From Pseudarthrobacter sp. ATCC 49987 (GTDB lineage: Bacteria; Actinomycetota; Actinomycetes; Actinomycetales; Micrococcaceae): DNA of 64,000 nt. Location of the stretch: assembly GCF_009928425.1 (NCBI RefSeq), contig NZ_JAABNS010000001.1:2666001-2730000 (forward strand), written 5' to 3'. This document shows positions 33,070 to 42,816 of this stretch, piece after piece; the first letter of the stretch is position 1; each line of letters begins with the position of its first letter. Both the position numbers and the translations under genes were made by a program. The notes beneath the pieces were generated by a model that was not told where the DNA came from, made no database searches, and was given only the letters and a program-made list of their open reading frames with translations.

Positions 33070-34198
33070 CCACGGCCGGGCGGTGGCCCTCGCCGGACTC
33101 CACGGGCGTCTTGCCTGGCTGGACCCGGCGGGCGCCCCACCCGGTCTTTTTGGTGGCCGGCTGCAGGCTGAGGTCCCGCTCCCGGACCGCCACCCACGCG
33201 GCGCAGACCACGTACACCTGGCTGACCAGGTTGAACCAGATCAGCAGGCCGATGATGATGGCGAAGGGCGCCAGGATGGGGTTTTTCCCCGCACTGGCCA
33301 GCAGCTGGGTGCTGAAGATCTGCAGCACGGTGGTGCCCACCGCGGCGAGGAGGGTCCCTTCCAGGAGTGAGCGCCGGGCCAGCTTCAGCCCCGCGGCCAC
33401 CCGGAACATGATCAGGGCGGTCCCCCAGCCGAGCAGCAGCGGCACCAGGATCGTCACGGAGGTCGTCAGGGGCCCGGCGATCAGCGGATCGAGGCTCAGC
33501 TGCCCGGCCACCCAGCCCGCCGCCGTACCGAAGACCAGCGAGGCTGCCGAGCTGATCACGAGGGCCACCCCGAGCAGGAGGAGGGTGCCGGCGTCGCGGA
33601 GTATCTGCAGGACCGGATTCATCCCCCGCGGGCCGAGCTGCATCATGCCCCGCACACCGTCGCGGATGCCGCTCATCCAACCCAGGGCAGTGAACACCGT
33701 CACCGCGGCCGCGATCACCGCAGTCCAGCCGAGGTTGGAAGGGTTCAGCAGCTGGTAGGGATCAACCAGGCCCTCGCCGCCGTCGACCTGCAGGAGGCCG
33801 GGCGCCGCCGTGGCCACGCTCTTGATGATCTGGTCCAGCAGCGCAGGCTGTCCGCTCAGGAACAGGCCCGCCAGGGAGAATCCGGTGGCCAGCAGACCGG
33901 TGATGGAAAAGAACATCCTGAAGCCGATGCCGGCGCTCATCAGCGGGCCGTGCTGGAGGTTGTAGTGCTGGAAGGCGCGGAGCGGACGCAAGGTGTTGAG
34001 CCGGGCTAGCAGCCACGGCACCATCGCCATCAGTGATGCCATCCCCCCGCCGCCGGAGCGCCGGACCTTGCCCCAATCGAGCCTCTTGCGGATGACTTCC
34101 AGCTTGAGCCCGGCCAGATCAGTGGGAAGGGGTGGCTTAGCGGGCGCCTGCGGCACCGTCCTCGCCTCGGTCGCTGTCACGTTCGGTCCCAAAGTCAA
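33026..34198 (-). CDS. YihY/BrkB-family inner-membrane protein
   Basis: This is a polytopic membrane protein with about six hydrophobic segments. Landmarks are FQHYNLQHGPLMSAGIGFRMFFS, which corresponds to the conserved family N-terminus, and LLIWFNLVSQVYVVCAAWVAVRERD near the end. Its transport or enzymatic role is not established. The start is TTG at 34198 with GGGAAG 5 nt upstream (a GTG at 34180 is possible). Length 390 residues. It overlaps the 2H phosphoesterase gene by 62 bp and the convergent hydrolase by 44 bp. Confidence 0.85.
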   Translation of the reverse strand: MTLGPNVTATEARTVPQAPAKPPLPTDLAGLKLEVIRKRLDWGKVRRSGGGGMASLMAMVPWLLARLNTLRPLRAFQHYNLQHGPLMSAGIGFRMFFSITGLLATGFSLAGLFLSGQPALLDQIIKSVATAAPGLLQVDGGEGLVDPYQLLNPSNLGWTAVIAAAVTVFTALGWMSGIRDGVRGMMQLGPRGMNPVLQILRDAGTLLLLGVALVISSAASLVFGTAAGWVAGQLSLDPLIAGPLTTSVTILVPLLLGWGTALIMFRVAAGLKLARRSLLEGTLLAAVGTTVLQIFSTQLLASAGKNPILAPFAIIIGLLIWFNLVSQVYVVCAAWVAVRERDLSLQPATKKTGWGARRVQPGKTPVESGEGHRPAVATRWRRGTGRPRLK

Positions 34199-34802
34199 GC
34201 TCTTCCCGTAGCTGCCAAATGCCGTTGTCGTCGTGTTCGTAAAGTCCCATGCTAGCCACCGGGAACGTGGCCCTGTAATCCTTGAGGGCCGTTTCGGCCT
34301 CGTCGAGGCTTTCCGGCGCGACGTCGTGGGCGACCGTGACGTGCGGGTGGTACGCGAACGGCAGCTCCCGCTCCAGCGGTCCGGTCTGGAGCTGCTGGTG
34401 AAGGCTGACGCAGTCGCCGAAACCGTCCTCTACGTTGAGGAAGACCACTGGGGACACCGGCCGGAAGGACCCGGTGCCGGCGATGGTGACGTTGAAGGGC
34501 TCCTGCTTGCTCGCGACCTCACGCACGTGGTTCCGCGTCGCGTCCCAGTCCTGGGTCATGGTAGTCGTCACGAGCGTGATGTGGGCAGGGATGACGCCCG
34601 CCATGGGGTCGCCGAAGGAGGCGCGCCAGCGCTGGAGTTCCTCGGCGATCTCCGCCGGAAATCCCAGGATCACGCCGATGCTGATGCCTTCGCTGCGCTG
34701 TCCATTGCCCTCGGCGTCCCGGATCTCCGGAGCCGTGCTGCTGCCGGCGCGCGGGGTGCCGCGTTTCGGCTCGTGAGCGGTGACTTTGCTGACGGAGGAC
34801 AT
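34137..34802 (-). CDS. 2'-5' RNA ligase/2H phosphoesterase superfamily protein
   Basis: The two HxT motifs of the 2H superfamily are present: His74-Ile-Thr76 (AHITLV) and His154-Val-Thr156 (YHPHVTVAHD). They form a cyclic-phosphodiesterase-type active site. Enzymes of this family act on 2',3'-cyclic or 2'-5' RNA ends; the true substrate here is unknown. Length 221 residues from the ATG at 34802, with a variable N-terminal 38 residues. It lies 4 bp downstream of trpS and overlaps the BrkB gene, so it is probably cotranscribed. Confidence 0.82.
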   Translation of the reverse strand: MSSVSKVTAHEPKRGTPRAGSSTAPEIRDAEGNGQRSEGISIGVILGFPAEIAEELQRWRASFGDPMAGVIPAHITLVTTTMTQDWDATRNHVREVASKQEPFNVTIAGTGSFRPVSPVVFLNVEDGFGDCVSLHQQLQTGPLERELPFAYHPHVTVAHDVAPESLDEAETALKDYRATFPVASMGLYEHDDNGIWQLREELDFGTERDSDRGEDGAAGAR

Positions 34803-34806
34803 CGCG

Positions 34807-35850
34807 CTAGCGGACCCCGGCCAAGCTGAGCGAGGGCAGGAACCCCATGCGCTCGTAGACCCGGGCCAGCGTGACGGAGGCAATTTCGCGGGCACGCTCC
34901 GCGCCCTGGGCCAGCAGCCTGTCAAGCTCCGCAGGATCGGCCATCAGTTCGTTGGTACGGTTCCGCAGCGGCGTGATGAAGTCCACCATCACCTCGGCCA
35001 GATCCGTCTTCAGGTGGCCGTACATCTTGCCCTGGTACTCGGCTTCCAGCTCTGCCACGGGCTTGCCGGTCAGCGTCGAGTAGATGGTCAGCAGGTTGGA
35101 GACGCCCGGCTTGCCTTCCGGGTCGAAGCGGATTTCCGTACCGGCATCCGTCACGGCGGACTTGATGCGCTTGGCGGCGACTTTGGGGTCCTCGAGCAGC
35201 TGGATGGATCCGTTGGGCGACTCGCCGGTCTTGGACATCTTGGCTGCGGGGTTCTGGAGGTCGTAGATCTTCGCGCTGGCCTTGAGGATGGTCGCTTCGG
35301 GCACCGTGAAGGTCTCCCCGAAGCGGGTGTTGAAGCGCTGCGCCAGGTTGCGCGTCAGCTCCAGGTGCTGGCGCTGGTCCTCGCCCACCGGCACCAGGTC
35401 CGTCTGGTAGAGCAGGATGTCGGCGGCCATCAGGGTCGGATACGCGAAGAGGCCCAGGGTCGCGGCCTCCGCTCCGGACTTCTGGGTCTTGTCCTTGAAC
35501 TGTGTCATGCGGGATGCTTCGCCGAACCCCGTGATGCAGTTCAGCGCCCACGCCAGCTGTGCATGTTCAGGGACATGCGACTGCACGAAGAAGATGGATT
35601 TGTCCGGATCGATCCCGGCCGCAATGTACTGGGCGGCCACGACGCGCGTTCGCTTGGCCAGTTCGGAAGGCTCGAAGTCGACGGTAATGGCGTGCAGGTC
35701 GGGGATAAAGAACACGGCGTCGTATTCGGACTGCATGTCCACCCAGTTGCGGACGGCACCGATGTAGTTGCCCAGGTGCAGGGAATCCGCGGTGGGCTTG
35801 GCACCGGAGAGGATGCGTTTCTTGGGTGCAGCGGCGGTTGAGCTAGTCAT
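34807..35850 (-). CDS. trpS: Tryptophanyl-tRNA synthetase
   Basis: This class I aminoacyl-tRNA synthetase charges tRNA-Trp. The HIGH-like motif is LHLGNYIGA (residues 24-32) and the KMSKS-like motif is [40 protein letters not shown] is the strongly conserved middle region. Length 347 residues. It lies 20 bp downstream of the exonuclease gene on the same strand. Confidence 0.96.
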   Translation of the reverse strand: MTSSTAAAPKKRILSGAKPTADSLHLGNYIGAVRNWVDMQSEYDAVFFIPDLHAITVDFEPSELAKRTRVVAAQYIAAGIDPDKSIFFVQSHVPEHAQLAWALNCITGFGEASRMTQFKDKTQKSGAEAATLGLFAYPTLMAADILLYQTDLVPVGEDQRQHLELTRNLAQRFNTRFGETFTVPEATILKASAKIYDLQNPAAKMSKTGESPNGSIQLLEDPKVAAKRIKSAVTDAGTEIRFDPEGKPGVSNLLTIYSTLTGKPVAELEAEYQGKMYGHLKTDLAEVMVDFITPLRNRTNELMADPAELDRLLAQGAERAREIASVTLARVYERMGFLPSLSLAGVR

Positions 35851-35870
35851 CTTGATAAAAACCTTCGGAC

Positions 35871-36725
35871 TTAGAGCCGGTAGTCCACTACCAGCGGGGC
35901 ATGGTCGGAAAAGCGGGTGTCCCAGGACGGTGCCCTGTCGACAACGGCTGACACTGCGGCAGCAGCGAGAGCGGGCGTGGCCATGTGGTAATCAATGCGC
36001 CAGCCCGTGTCGTTGTCGAAGGCCTGTCCCCGTTGCGACCACCAGGTGTAGGGGCCGTCGACGGTGCCCGACAAGCCCCTGTGAACATCCTTCCAGCCGA
36101 TGTCCTCGCCGAAGAAGCGGTCGAAGTACGCACGCTCCTCGGGAAGGAAGCCGGCACGTTTGACGTTGCCCTTCCAGTTCCTGATATCCAGCTCCGTGTG
36201 GCCAACGTTGAGGTCGCCCACCACGAGGGCGTGGTCGCTGTGTTTGGCCAGCTCGGGGAGCCGGTCGACCATCACGTCGAGGAAACGGAATTTGTCGTCC
36301 TGTTTCGGGGTGCCCGCTTCGCCGGAGTGGACATAAGCGCTGACGACGGTCAGCTGTGAGGCCTCGCCCGCCGCGTTGCGGACGGTGTAGTCGGCTTCGA
36401 CCCAGCGGCCCGCGGTGGCGAAGTAATCGTCGCCGATGCCCACCCGGGTCTGCAGGGGTTCGGTTCGGGACGCGATGGCGACGCCGGCGCGGCCTTTCGC
36501 CTCGGCTTCCGAGTGCAGGATGTACCAGCCATCGCCGAGCAACTCGTGGACGATCGCGTCAGGCGCGCGGACCTCCTGCAGGCAGAGAATGTCCACTTCG
36601 CGCGGCTCAAGCCACTCCGCCATGCCCTTCTTATACGCGGCGCGGAGGCCATTGACGTTCACTGTTGCGATGCGAAGGTTGTCCTTCTTCAATGCCGATA
36701 TCACCCGATCCACTCTAGTCGACAA
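35871..36725 (-). CDS. xth: Exodeoxyribonuclease III
   Basis: This is an AP endonuclease/3'-phosphatase of base-excision repair. It has the EEP-fold motifs [27 protein letters not shown] (catalytic Glu), [13 protein letters not shown] and [12 protein letters not shown], ending in [11 protein letters not shown] with the catalytic His. Length 284 residues if TTG at 36725 is used. The conserved domain starts 15 residues later, and several GTG/TTG codons between are possible starts. It overlaps the upstream membrane-protein gene by 11 bp. Confidence 0.92.
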   Translation of the reverse strand: MSTRVDRVISALKKDNLRIATVNVNGLRAAYKKGMAEWLEPREVDILCLQEVRAPDAIVHELLGDGWYILHSEAEAKGRAGVAIASRTEPLQTRVGIGDDYFATAGRWVEADYTVRNAAGEASQLTVVSAYVHSGEAGTPKQDDKFRFLDVMVDRLPELAKHSDHALVVGDLNVGHTELDIRNWKGNVKRAGFLPEERAYFDRFFGEDIGWKDVHRGLSGTVDGPYTWWSQRGQAFDNDTGWRIDYHMATPALAAAAVSAVVDRAPSWDTRFSDHAPLVVDYRL

Positions 36726-37281
36726 TGGTTCCGGAGACGGGTTCGTCCGTGCCGCCGGAGGACTTGATCATGTCCCGGGCGTTGGTGGCGGTGATCTCGA
36801 TGGTTTCGAGGGCCCGGCGGATCGTGTCCTGGTCCGAGGCGGCGCCTTTCGCCCGTTCCTGCTCGACGACGCGGACCTGCACCTGCACGATCTTGAACGA
36901 GTGGTCGAGTTTCAGGTCCCGCACTTCGTCGGTTTCGCGGCGGACCTCCACCAGCCTGGTGCTGCCATGGTCAACACTGCCCGACGACGGCGACCGGCCG
37001 GCCGCCGCGTTGAAGGCGTTCTGCGCTTCCGTGAGCTTGGCTCCGGCCTTCTTGGCTGCCTTCTGGATGCTGAAGACCACGAAAGAGGCCAGGGCGAGCC
37101 AGAAGCCGGCGATGATCGCCACGATCCAGCCGACGACGTCGTTCTGGTTCGCGGCGAAGATGACCGCGACGACGAAGGCGATGATGAACACCATCATCCC
37201 GGGACCGCTGATGCGGAACATGGAGAATTTGGCGCCGTTCGTGGACGGCTTGGAAGACGCGGGGTTGCCCAGAGATTGCAT
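36715..37281 (-). CDS. Small membrane protein of unknown function
   Basis: I do not recognise the family. The 188-residue protein has two adjacent transmembrane helices near residues 28-75 (GMMVFIIAFVVAVIFAANQ and VGWIVAIIAGFWLALASFVVF). A cytoplasmic, charged region follows, with coiled-coil potential (QKAAKKAGAKLTEAQNAF, then HSFKIVQVQVRVVEQER). The ATG at 37281 is preferred over a longer open frame. It heads the run of genes xth, trpS, 2H phosphoesterase and BrkB. Confidence 0.7.
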   Translation of the reverse strand: MQSLGNPASSKPSTNGAKFSMFRISGPGMMVFIIAFVVAVIFAANQNDVVGWIVAIIAGFWLALASFVVFSIQKAAKKAGAKLTEAQNAFNAAAGRSPSSGSVDHGSTRLVEVRRETDEVRDLKLDHSFKIVQVQVRVVEQERAKGAASDQDTIRRALETIEITATNARDMIKSSGGTDEPVSGTIVD

Positions 37282-37370
37282 GAGCCCATTATCGCAAACC
37301 CCCGCAGCACCCCGGGCCGCTTCCACCCCGGGCGAACGGGCGCCTGCGGACGGGGCCGCCGTCGGTCAAT

Positions 37371-37437
37371 CCCAACTAGCTGGCAGCAGGGGCCGTTCTG
37401 ACCGCTCAAAGCGGCCCCTGCTGCCAGTTAGTTTGGG
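37371..37437. repeat. Long intergenic palindrome next to the ABC-2 exporter
   Basis: The left arm 37371-37395 pairs with the right arm 37412-37437. The inner 16 bp (CTGGCAGCAGGGGCCG) are perfect; the outer part has one mismatch and one extra base. The loop is 16 nt. It lies 4 bp beyond the stop of the exporter permease on the minus strand, so it may end that transcript, but no T-run follows. Confidence 0.8.
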
Positions 37438-37441
37438 TCGG

Positions 37442-38275
37442 CTATTTGAGGAACAGCCGGCGCAGCCGTCCGGTGGTCAGCAGCAGGCCGCAGGCGATCA
37501 TGACGAGGTAGTAGCCGATGTGGACCGCTGTTGCCGGGGTGAAGGCTCCCACGCTGATCTGCCGGAGCAGTTCCACGCCGTGCCACAGCGGCATCGCCTG
37601 GATGAGCCACTGGATGTACTGCGGGTAGACGCTGAGCGGGTAGAAGGTGGCGCTGAACAGGAACATCGGCAACATGACGAAGTTGATCCAGTCCATCTGC
37701 TGGAACGTCTTCATGAAGCTTGTGATGCCCATCCCGAAGCTCGCGAAGCCGAAGGCGATCAGGACTGCGGCCGGGACCATGAGGATGGCCCACGGCGTCG
37801 TGACCAGCCCCATGAGGCCCATGACGGCGGTGAACCCGGTGGCGTACATCAGGCCGCGCAGCAGGGCCAGGAAGATCTCCCCCATGGCGACGTCCAGCGG
37901 GCCCAGCGAGGTGTAGAGCATGCCCTGGTACAGCTTGGCGAAGTTCATTTTGAAGAAGACGTTCCATGTGGAGTCGTAGACGGCACCGTTCATCGCGGAC
38001 ACGGCCAGCAGCGCCGGCGCGATGTAGGCGGCATAGGAGATCTCCCCGCCGCCGGGCCCCTGCACTGAGCCGACGATCGGCCCCAGGCCCACTCCCATGG
38101 CAATCAGGTACAGCACGGGCTCGAAGAAGCCGGAGAGCATGACCATCCAGTTGCTGCTCTTGGTGGCCATCAGCCCGCGGGCGATGACGGCCCGGACGTT
38201 TCGGGAGTAAAGCGGCCCGAACTTCCGGTTGCGTGCGGCCTCGGTGGCGCTGTGGCTGGTGGTGACGGCGCTCAT
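37442..38275 (-). CDS. ABC-2 type exporter permease (second)
   Basis: This is a six-helix ABC-2 permease with helices around VMLSGFFEPVLYLIAMGVG, YIAPALLAVSAMNGAVY, PMFLFSATFYPLSVYP and IGYYLVMIACGLLLTTG. Length 277 residues from the ATG at 38275, which overlaps the stop of the first permease (ATGA). With the first permease and the ATPase it forms an exporter of the DrrAB/NodIJ type. The exported compound is unknown. Confidence 0.87.
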   Translation of the reverse strand: MSAVTTSHSATEAARNRKFGPLYSRNVRAVIARGLMATKSSNWMVMLSGFFEPVLYLIAMGVGLGPIVGSVQGPGGGEISYAAYIAPALLAVSAMNGAVYDSTWNVFFKMNFAKLYQGMLYTSLGPLDVAMGEIFLALLRGLMYATGFTAVMGLMGLVTTPWAILMVPAAVLIAFGFASFGMGITSFMKTFQQMDWINFVMLPMFLFSATFYPLSVYPQYIQWLIQAMPLWHGVELLRQISVGAFTPATAVHIGYYLVMIACGLLLTTGRLRRLFLK

Positions 38276-39123
38276 CCGGCCATCCTCCTGATGAACTGGC
38301 GTTTGGTCAGGACCCAGCCGAGCACCGTGAGGGCCAGCAGGAAGACGACGTGCGCGATGGTCAGCAGCGGGGCCTCCGGGTAGCCGTAGCTGAAGACCCT
38401 GCCCAGCTCGGTGCCGTGCCAGATCGGTGAGATCCAGCCGATCCAGCGCACGGCGAGGGGCAGCGTGTCCAGCGGGAAGAAGGTGCCGGAAAACAGGAAC
38501 AGCGGCATCACGATAAACCGCATGACCATGGCGAACTGGCCTTTGTCCTGCTTGATCGAGGCCGCGTAGGCCATCAGCGGCAATCCAAAAGCCAAACCCG
38601 CGAGGGTGGCTACCAGGATCGAGACCCAGCCCCAGCCGCTCGGGGACGCCCCGAACAGCGCGACGACGGCGAAATAGATCGCGGACTGCAGCAGGAAACG
38701 CACAGTGACGGCGATGATCTGTCCGAGGGCAATCTGCTCCGGCGTCAACGGCGAGGCGTGCGGCCCGTAGAAGACGCGGCGCCACTTGAAACCGTCCATA
38801 ATCGGGAAGGTCAATTCGCTGGCGGCCGTCATCACCGCGGCCGAGACCAGCAGGGCCGGAGCAATGAAGACCAGGTAGCTGACGCCGCCGAAGATTGGGG
38901 TGCTGCTGGTGTCTACGAGGCTTGCGAGCCCCACGCCCATGGCGAAGAGGTAGGCGACAGGCTGCCCGACGCCGTACATGACGATGGTCCAGCCGTAGCT
39001 CTTCATCACCCGGAGGACGTGCTCGGCGAAGTAGAGCGAGCCCCAGCGCCGGGCTCGGGCGGCCGAGACCTCCGGCGAGTGGGCGCGCAGCACGGGGGCC
39101 GGCGTCGTCTCCGACCTACTCAA
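38272..39123 (-). CDS. ABC-2 type exporter permease (first)
   Basis: This partner permease has 283 residues and a similar layout: a polar N-terminus, then helices including TIVMYGVGQPVAYLFAMGVG, YLVFIAPALLVSAAVMTA, LFLFSGTFFPLDTLP and LTIAHVVFLLALTVLGWVL. The TTG start at 39123 has a good AGGAG site 5 nt upstream and overlaps the ATPase gene. The matching FLFS(A/G)TF(Y/F)PL segments show the two permeases are paralogues. Confidence 0.87.
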   Translation of the reverse strand: MSRSETTPAPVLRAHSPEVSAARARRWGSLYFAEHVLRVMKSYGWTIVMYGVGQPVAYLFAMGVGLASLVDTSSTPIFGGVSYLVFIAPALLVSAAVMTAASELTFPIMDGFKWRRVFYGPHASPLTPEQIALGQIIAVTVRFLLQSAIYFAVVALFGASPSGWGWVSILVATLAGLAFGLPLMAYAASIKQDKGQFAMVMRFIVMPLFLFSGTFFPLDTLPLAVRWIGWISPIWHGTELGRVFSYGYPEAPLLTIAHVVFLLALTVLGWVLTKRQFIRRMAG

Positions 39124-40117
39124 CGAGGCTCCTGCCGGTCAGGCGCAGGAAAACGTCTTCGAGCGAGGACCGGCGCACCAGCGACGTCACCGGCCGCAGC
39201 CCGCGGGCGGAGACCTCTTCGAGGGCGGCCTCGCCGTCGTGGGCGTAGATGAGGACGCGGTCCGGCAGGGTTTCGAGCCGTTCGCCGATGCCTTCGAGTT
39301 CGGCACCGATGGTGGCGTTGCGTTCCGAGCCGAAGCGCAGTTCCAGGACCTCGCGGGTCGAGTATTCGCGGATCAGGCTGGCGGGCGAGCCTTCGGCCAT
39401 GATCCTGCCCTTGTCCACCACGATCAGGCGGTCGCAGAGCTGCTCGGCCTCGTCCATGTAGTGGGTGGTGAGGATCAGGGTGACGCCCTGCTCCTTGAGC
39501 CGGAACAGCCGGTCCCAGAGGATGTGCCGCGCCTGCGGGTCCAGCCCGGTGGTGGGTTCATCCAGAAGCAGGATCCGGGGTTCGTTGATGAGGGAGCGCG
39601 CGATCGTCAGCCGGCGCTTCATGCCGCCGGAGAGCGCATCCACCTTGGACTTGGCCTTGTCGGTGAGCTGGGCGAACTCCAGCAGTTCATCGGCTTTGGG
39701 CTTGAGGTAGCTCATCGGCAGGCCGAAGTAGCGTCCGTAGACCAGGAGGTTGTCCCGGACCTTAAGTTCCTCGTCGAGGTTGTCCTGCTGCGGGACGACG
39801 CCCAGGTGCGCACGCACCTCCGGCCCGTTCTGGTCCGGGTCCAGGCCCATGATGCTCAGGCTCCCGGAGGTCCGCTGGGACACCCCGCCGATCATCTTCA
39901 TGGTGGTGGACTTGCCCGCCCCGTTGGGGCCGAGCAGGCCGAACGCCTCGCCGGCGGGCACGGAGAAGGAGATACCGTCGACGGCGACCACGTCGCCGTA
40001 GCGCTTTGTCAGGTTTTCGGCCGTGATCACATACTGCGGCGGGCCGGATTCGGCGGGGCTCACGCGGGCTTCCTTGGGTGAGGATTCTTTCGAGTCGAGT
40101 TCAGGCACCCGAATCAC
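39116..40117 (-). CDS. ABC-2 exporter ATP-binding protein
   Basis: This is the ATPase of a DrrA/NodI-type exporter. Walker A is LLGPNGAGKSTTMKM, the signature is LSGGMKRRLTIARSL, Walker B is ILLLDEPTTGLDP and the switch is TTHYMDEAEQLCDR. The C-terminal 80 residues (REVLELRFG onwards, ending RSSLEDVFLRLTGRSL) are the regulatory part typical of drug and polysaccharide exporters. Length 333 residues; the start is GTG. It is the first gene of the three-gene exporter operon. Confidence 0.9.
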   Translation of the reverse strand: MIRVPELDSKESSPKEARVSPAESGPPQYVITAENLTKRYGDVVAVDGISFSVPAGEAFGLLGPNGAGKSTTMKMIGGVSQRTSGSLSIMGLDPDQNGPEVRAHLGVVPQQDNLDEELKVRDNLLVYGRYFGLPMSYLKPKADELLEFAQLTDKAKSKVDALSGGMKRRLTIARSLINEPRILLLDEPTTGLDPQARHILWDRLFRLKEQGVTLILTTHYMDEAEQLCDRLIVVDKGRIMAEGSPASLIREYSTREVLELRFGSERNATIGAELEGIGERLETLPDRVLIYAHDGEAALEEVSARGLRPVTSLVRRSSLEDVFLRLTGRSLVE

Positions 40118-40216
40118 GGTAGTGGAAACCGCCGAACTATGAAAGAGTCTTTTCGTAAAAAATCCAGACGTTTGCCATTCCGTTATCTCGGCACCCGCGC
40201 CGGGGGCTTAAACGCC

Positions 40217-40251
40217 GCAGGGCGCCGTCTCCGGGAGGAGGGGCGCCCTGC
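40217..40251 (-). terminator. Hairpin terminator after folD
   Basis: GCAGGGCGCC pairs with GGCGCCCTGC (10 bp, perfect) across a 15-nt loop, starting 11 bp past the folD stop on the minus strand. Confidence 0.65.
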
Positions 40252-40261
40252 GTGTGTAGGC

Positions 40262-41194
40262 TCAGGCGCCGGCCGGGGCGTCCGCCTCCGCCAGGTGGCG
40301 TTCCGCGGTTTCCACCACGTTGGCCAGCAGCATGGCGCGGGTCATCGGGCCCACTCCCCCGGGGTTCGGGGACAGCCAGGCGGCGACGTCGGCCGCTGCA
40401 GGGTCCACGTCTCCGGTGACCACGGCTTTTCCGGAGCCGTCATCGACGCGGCTCACGCCGACGTCGAGCACGATGGCGCCCGGTTTGAGGTCCGCCGCCT
40501 TGATCATGTGCGGCTGGCCGGCAGCGGCAATCACGACGTCGGCCTGCCGGAGTTCGGCGGGCAGGTCCACGGTGCCGGTGTGGGCCAGGATGACAGTCGC
40601 GTTGACGTCCTTGCGGGTGAGCAGCAGTCCCACCGGGCGGCCGATCGTGACGCCTCGGCCCACCACCAGCACGCGCTTGCCGCTGAGGCTGATGCCGTGC
40701 CGGGTGAGCAGCTCCACGCAGCCCTTTGGGGTGCACGGCAGCGGGGACTTCATGGGGCCGCTGACGTTGGCCACGAGCCGGCCGAGGTTCATCGGGTGCA
40801 GGCCATCGGCGTCCTTGTCCGGGTCCATGGCCTCCAGGATGACGTCCTGGTCGATATGCTTGGGCAGCGGGAGCTGGACGATGTAGCCGGTGCATTCCGG
40901 GTTCTCGTTGAGCTCCCGGACCACGGCCAGGAGCTCCTCCTGGGTGGTCTCCTCCGGCAGGTCACGCCGGATGGACGTGATGCCCACCTCGGCGCAGTCC
41001 TTGTGCTTGCCGCCGACGTACCAGGTGCTGCCCGGGTCGGAACCCACCAGGATGGTGCCCAGTCCGGGCACCATCCCCCGGGTCTTGAGCGCGGCCACGC
41101 GTTCGGTCAGTTCGGCCTTGATGGTGGCGGCGGTGGCTTTGCCGTCGAGGATCTGCGCCCGTTCAGGTGTTTGTGCAGTCTCTGCAGAAGTCAT
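40262..41194 (-). CDS. folD: Bifunctional methylenetetrahydrofolate dehydrogenase/cyclohydrolase
   Basis: This enzyme interconverts 5,10-methylene-, 5,10-methenyl- and 10-formyl-tetrahydrofolate using NADP. Landmarks are [17 protein letters not shown], which includes the catalytic Lys, [39 protein letters not shown] and [21 protein letters not shown]. Length 310 residues. It lies 3 bp downstream of glyA, so methylene-tetrahydrofolate made by glyA feeds straight into this enzyme. Confidence 0.95.
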   Translation of the reverse strand: MTSAETAQTPERAQILDGKATAATIKAELTERVAALKTRGMVPGLGTILVGSDPGSTWYVGGKHKDCAEVGITSIRRDLPEETTQEELLAVVRELNENPECTGYIVQLPLPKHIDQDVILEAMDPDKDADGLHPMNLGRLVANVSGPMKSPLPCTPKGCVELLTRHGISLSGKRVLVVGRGVTIGRPVGLLLTRKDVNATVILAHTGTVDLPAELRQADVVIAAAGQPHMIKAADLKPGAIVLDVGVSRVDDGSGKAVVTGDVDPAAADVAAWLSPNPGGVGPMTRAMLLANVVETAERHLAEADAPAGA

Positions 41195-41197
41195 GGC

Positions 41198-42499
41198 CTA
41201 CCACTGCTCGTGCTGCGGGTACAGCGGGAAGTCGGCGGCGAGCTTGTCCACGCGGGACTGGAGCGCCTCGATGTCGGCGGCGGAACCGGCCTTCAGGGCG
41301 GTGGCGATGATCTCGGCGACCTCCGTGAACTCCCCGGCGCCGAAGCCGCGGGTGGCCAGGGCCGGGGTGCCGATGCGCAGGCCCGAGGTGACCATAGGCG
41401 GCCGGGGGTCGAACGGCACGGCGTTGCGGTTGACCGTGATGCCGACCGAGTGCAGGAGGTCTTCCGCCTGCTGGCCGTCGAGCTGGGAGTTCCGCAGGTC
41501 CACCAGGACCAGGTGCACGTCGGTCCCGCCGGTGAGGACGGAAACGCCGGCGTCGGACACATCGGCCTGGTTCAGGCGGTCGGCGATGATCCGGGCGCCT
41601 TCCAGGACGCGCTCCTGGCGCTCCTTGAATTCCTCCGTCCCGGCGATCTTGAACGCGACGGCCTTGGCAGCGATGACGTGCATGAGAGGTCCGCCCTGCT
41701 GGCCCGGGAAGACGTTGGAGTTGATCTTCTTGGCCCACTCCTTCTTGGCCAGGATCACGCCGGAGCGGGGGCCGGCGAGGGTCTTGTGCACAGTGGAGGT
41801 GACGACGTCGGAGTACGGCACCGGACTCGGGTGCAGGCCGGCGGCCACAAGGCCGGCGAAGTGCGCCATGTCGGTCCAGAGCAGCGCCCCGACCTCATCG
41901 GCGATCGAGCGGAAGGCTTCGAAGTCCAGGTGCCGCGGGTAGGCGGACCAGCCGGCGATGATGACCTGGGGCTTCTCGGCGATGGCCTGCTCGCGGAGCT
42001 TGTCCATGTCGATACGGAAGTTGCCTTCCTCGACCTGGTACGCGGCAACCTGGTAGAGCTTGCCGGAGAAGTTGAGCTTCATGCCGTGCGTCAGGTGGCC
42101 TCCGTGGGCCAGGGACAGGCCGAGGATTTTGTCCCCCGGGGTGATCATGGCCGAGAGCGCCGCGGCGTTGGCCTGGGCGCCGGAGTGCGGCTGGACGTTG
42201 GCGTATTCGGCGCCGAAGAGCTCCTTGACCCGGTCGATCGCGAGCTGCTCGGCGATGTCGACGTATTCGCAGCCGCCGTAGTAGCGGCGGCCCGGGTAAC
42301 CCTCGGCGTACTTGTTGGTCAGGACCGAACCCTGGGCTTCCATCACAGCGCGCGGGGCGAAGTTCTCGGAGGCGATCATCTCCAGGGTGCCGCGCTGGCG
42401 GCCAAGCTCCTGGGCGAGGACTGCGGCGATTTCGGGGTCAAGTTCGGCCAGCGGCTGGTTGCTCACGGCGGCGGAAGAAAGGCTAAGAGAGGTGGTCAC
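41198..42499 (-). CDS. glyA: Serine hydroxymethyltransferase
   Basis: This PLP enzyme converts serine and tetrahydrofolate to glycine and methylene-tetrahydrofolate. The PLP lysine is in [35 protein letters not shown] and [18 protein letters not shown] are conserved N-terminal blocks. Length 433 residues. It heads the glyA-folD pair and is divergent from purU, so the 317-bp region between them carries both promoters. Confidence 0.97.
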   Translation of the reverse strand: MTTSLSLSSAAVSNQPLAELDPEIAAVLAQELGRQRGTLEMIASENFAPRAVMEAQGSVLTNKYAEGYPGRRYYGGCEYVDIAEQLAIDRVKELFGAEYANVQPHSGAQANAAALSAMITPGDKILGLSLAHGGHLTHGMKLNFSGKLYQVAAYQVEEGNFRIDMDKLREQAIAEKPQVIIAGWSAYPRHLDFEAFRSIADEVGALLWTDMAHFAGLVAAGLHPSPVPYSDVVTSTVHKTLAGPRSGVILAKKEWAKKINSNVFPGQQGGPLMHVIAAKAVAFKIAGTEEFKERQERVLEGARIIADRLNQADVSDAGVSVLTGGTDVHLVLVDLRNSQLDGQQAEDLLHSVGITVNRNAVPFDPRPPMVTSGLRIGTPALATRGFGAGEFTEVAEIIATALKAGSAADIEALQSRVDKLAADFPLYPQHEQW

Positions 42500-42816
42500 G
42501 GGGGAACTCCTGGCTAGGCAACGGGCAGTGCTTAAGGTCAGGTTACCGGCTGGCCCGCGGCGGCGCCCCTAGATTACGGCCCCGGAAGAGGAGGCGTGCC
42601 AAGGGACCGGCACCCGTTGAGGGTGCCGACGGCGGGCCGGCAGCAAGGCGCTGCCGACCGGAAAACATGACCCTCGGCCCAGGCGTACGATCCGTGGTCT
42701 TCGTGAGTGCCGCTCCCTGGTGGTTAACCACCCAACGCCAGTTGCGACCGTTCCAGAATACCCCAGGCCGGCGGCCCGGACCGAGCCCCTGAGTGACCGC
42801 GGGTAGGCTGTCTTCC
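42500..42816. promoter_or_regulatory. Divergent glyA-purU regulatory region with several hairpins
   Basis: This 317-bp gap contains no gene. It holds at least three inverted repeats: GGCACCC/GGGTGCC near 42611-42629, CGGCAGC/GCTGCCG near 42641-42657, and the perfect palindrome at 42719-42732. It could form a structured 5' leader for glyA on the minus strand. I looked for glycine, folate and SAM riboswitch consensus motifs and did not recognise one. Confidence 0.4.
42719..42732. promoter_or_regulatory. Perfect 14-bp palindrome between glyA and purU
   Basis: GGTGGTTAACCACC has no spacer and is AT-richer than its surroundings. It lies 85 bp upstream of purU and about 220 bp upstream of glyA, and is a good operator candidate for a dimeric repressor controlling the one-carbon genes. 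Confidence 0.5.

Noticed and set aside
40139..42517. Very long open frame (792 codons) on the plus strand
   Set aside because: It runs antisense through folD and glyA, which are certain genes. The length is due to high GC in the opposite strand, and the translation has no recognisable domain.
42500..42816. Known glycine, THF, ZTP or SAM-IV riboswitch upstream of glyA
   Set aside because: CGCCTGGG and GGGTCATG fragments resemble parts of the ZTP motif on the minus strand, but they are in the wrong order and the rest of the consensus is missing.
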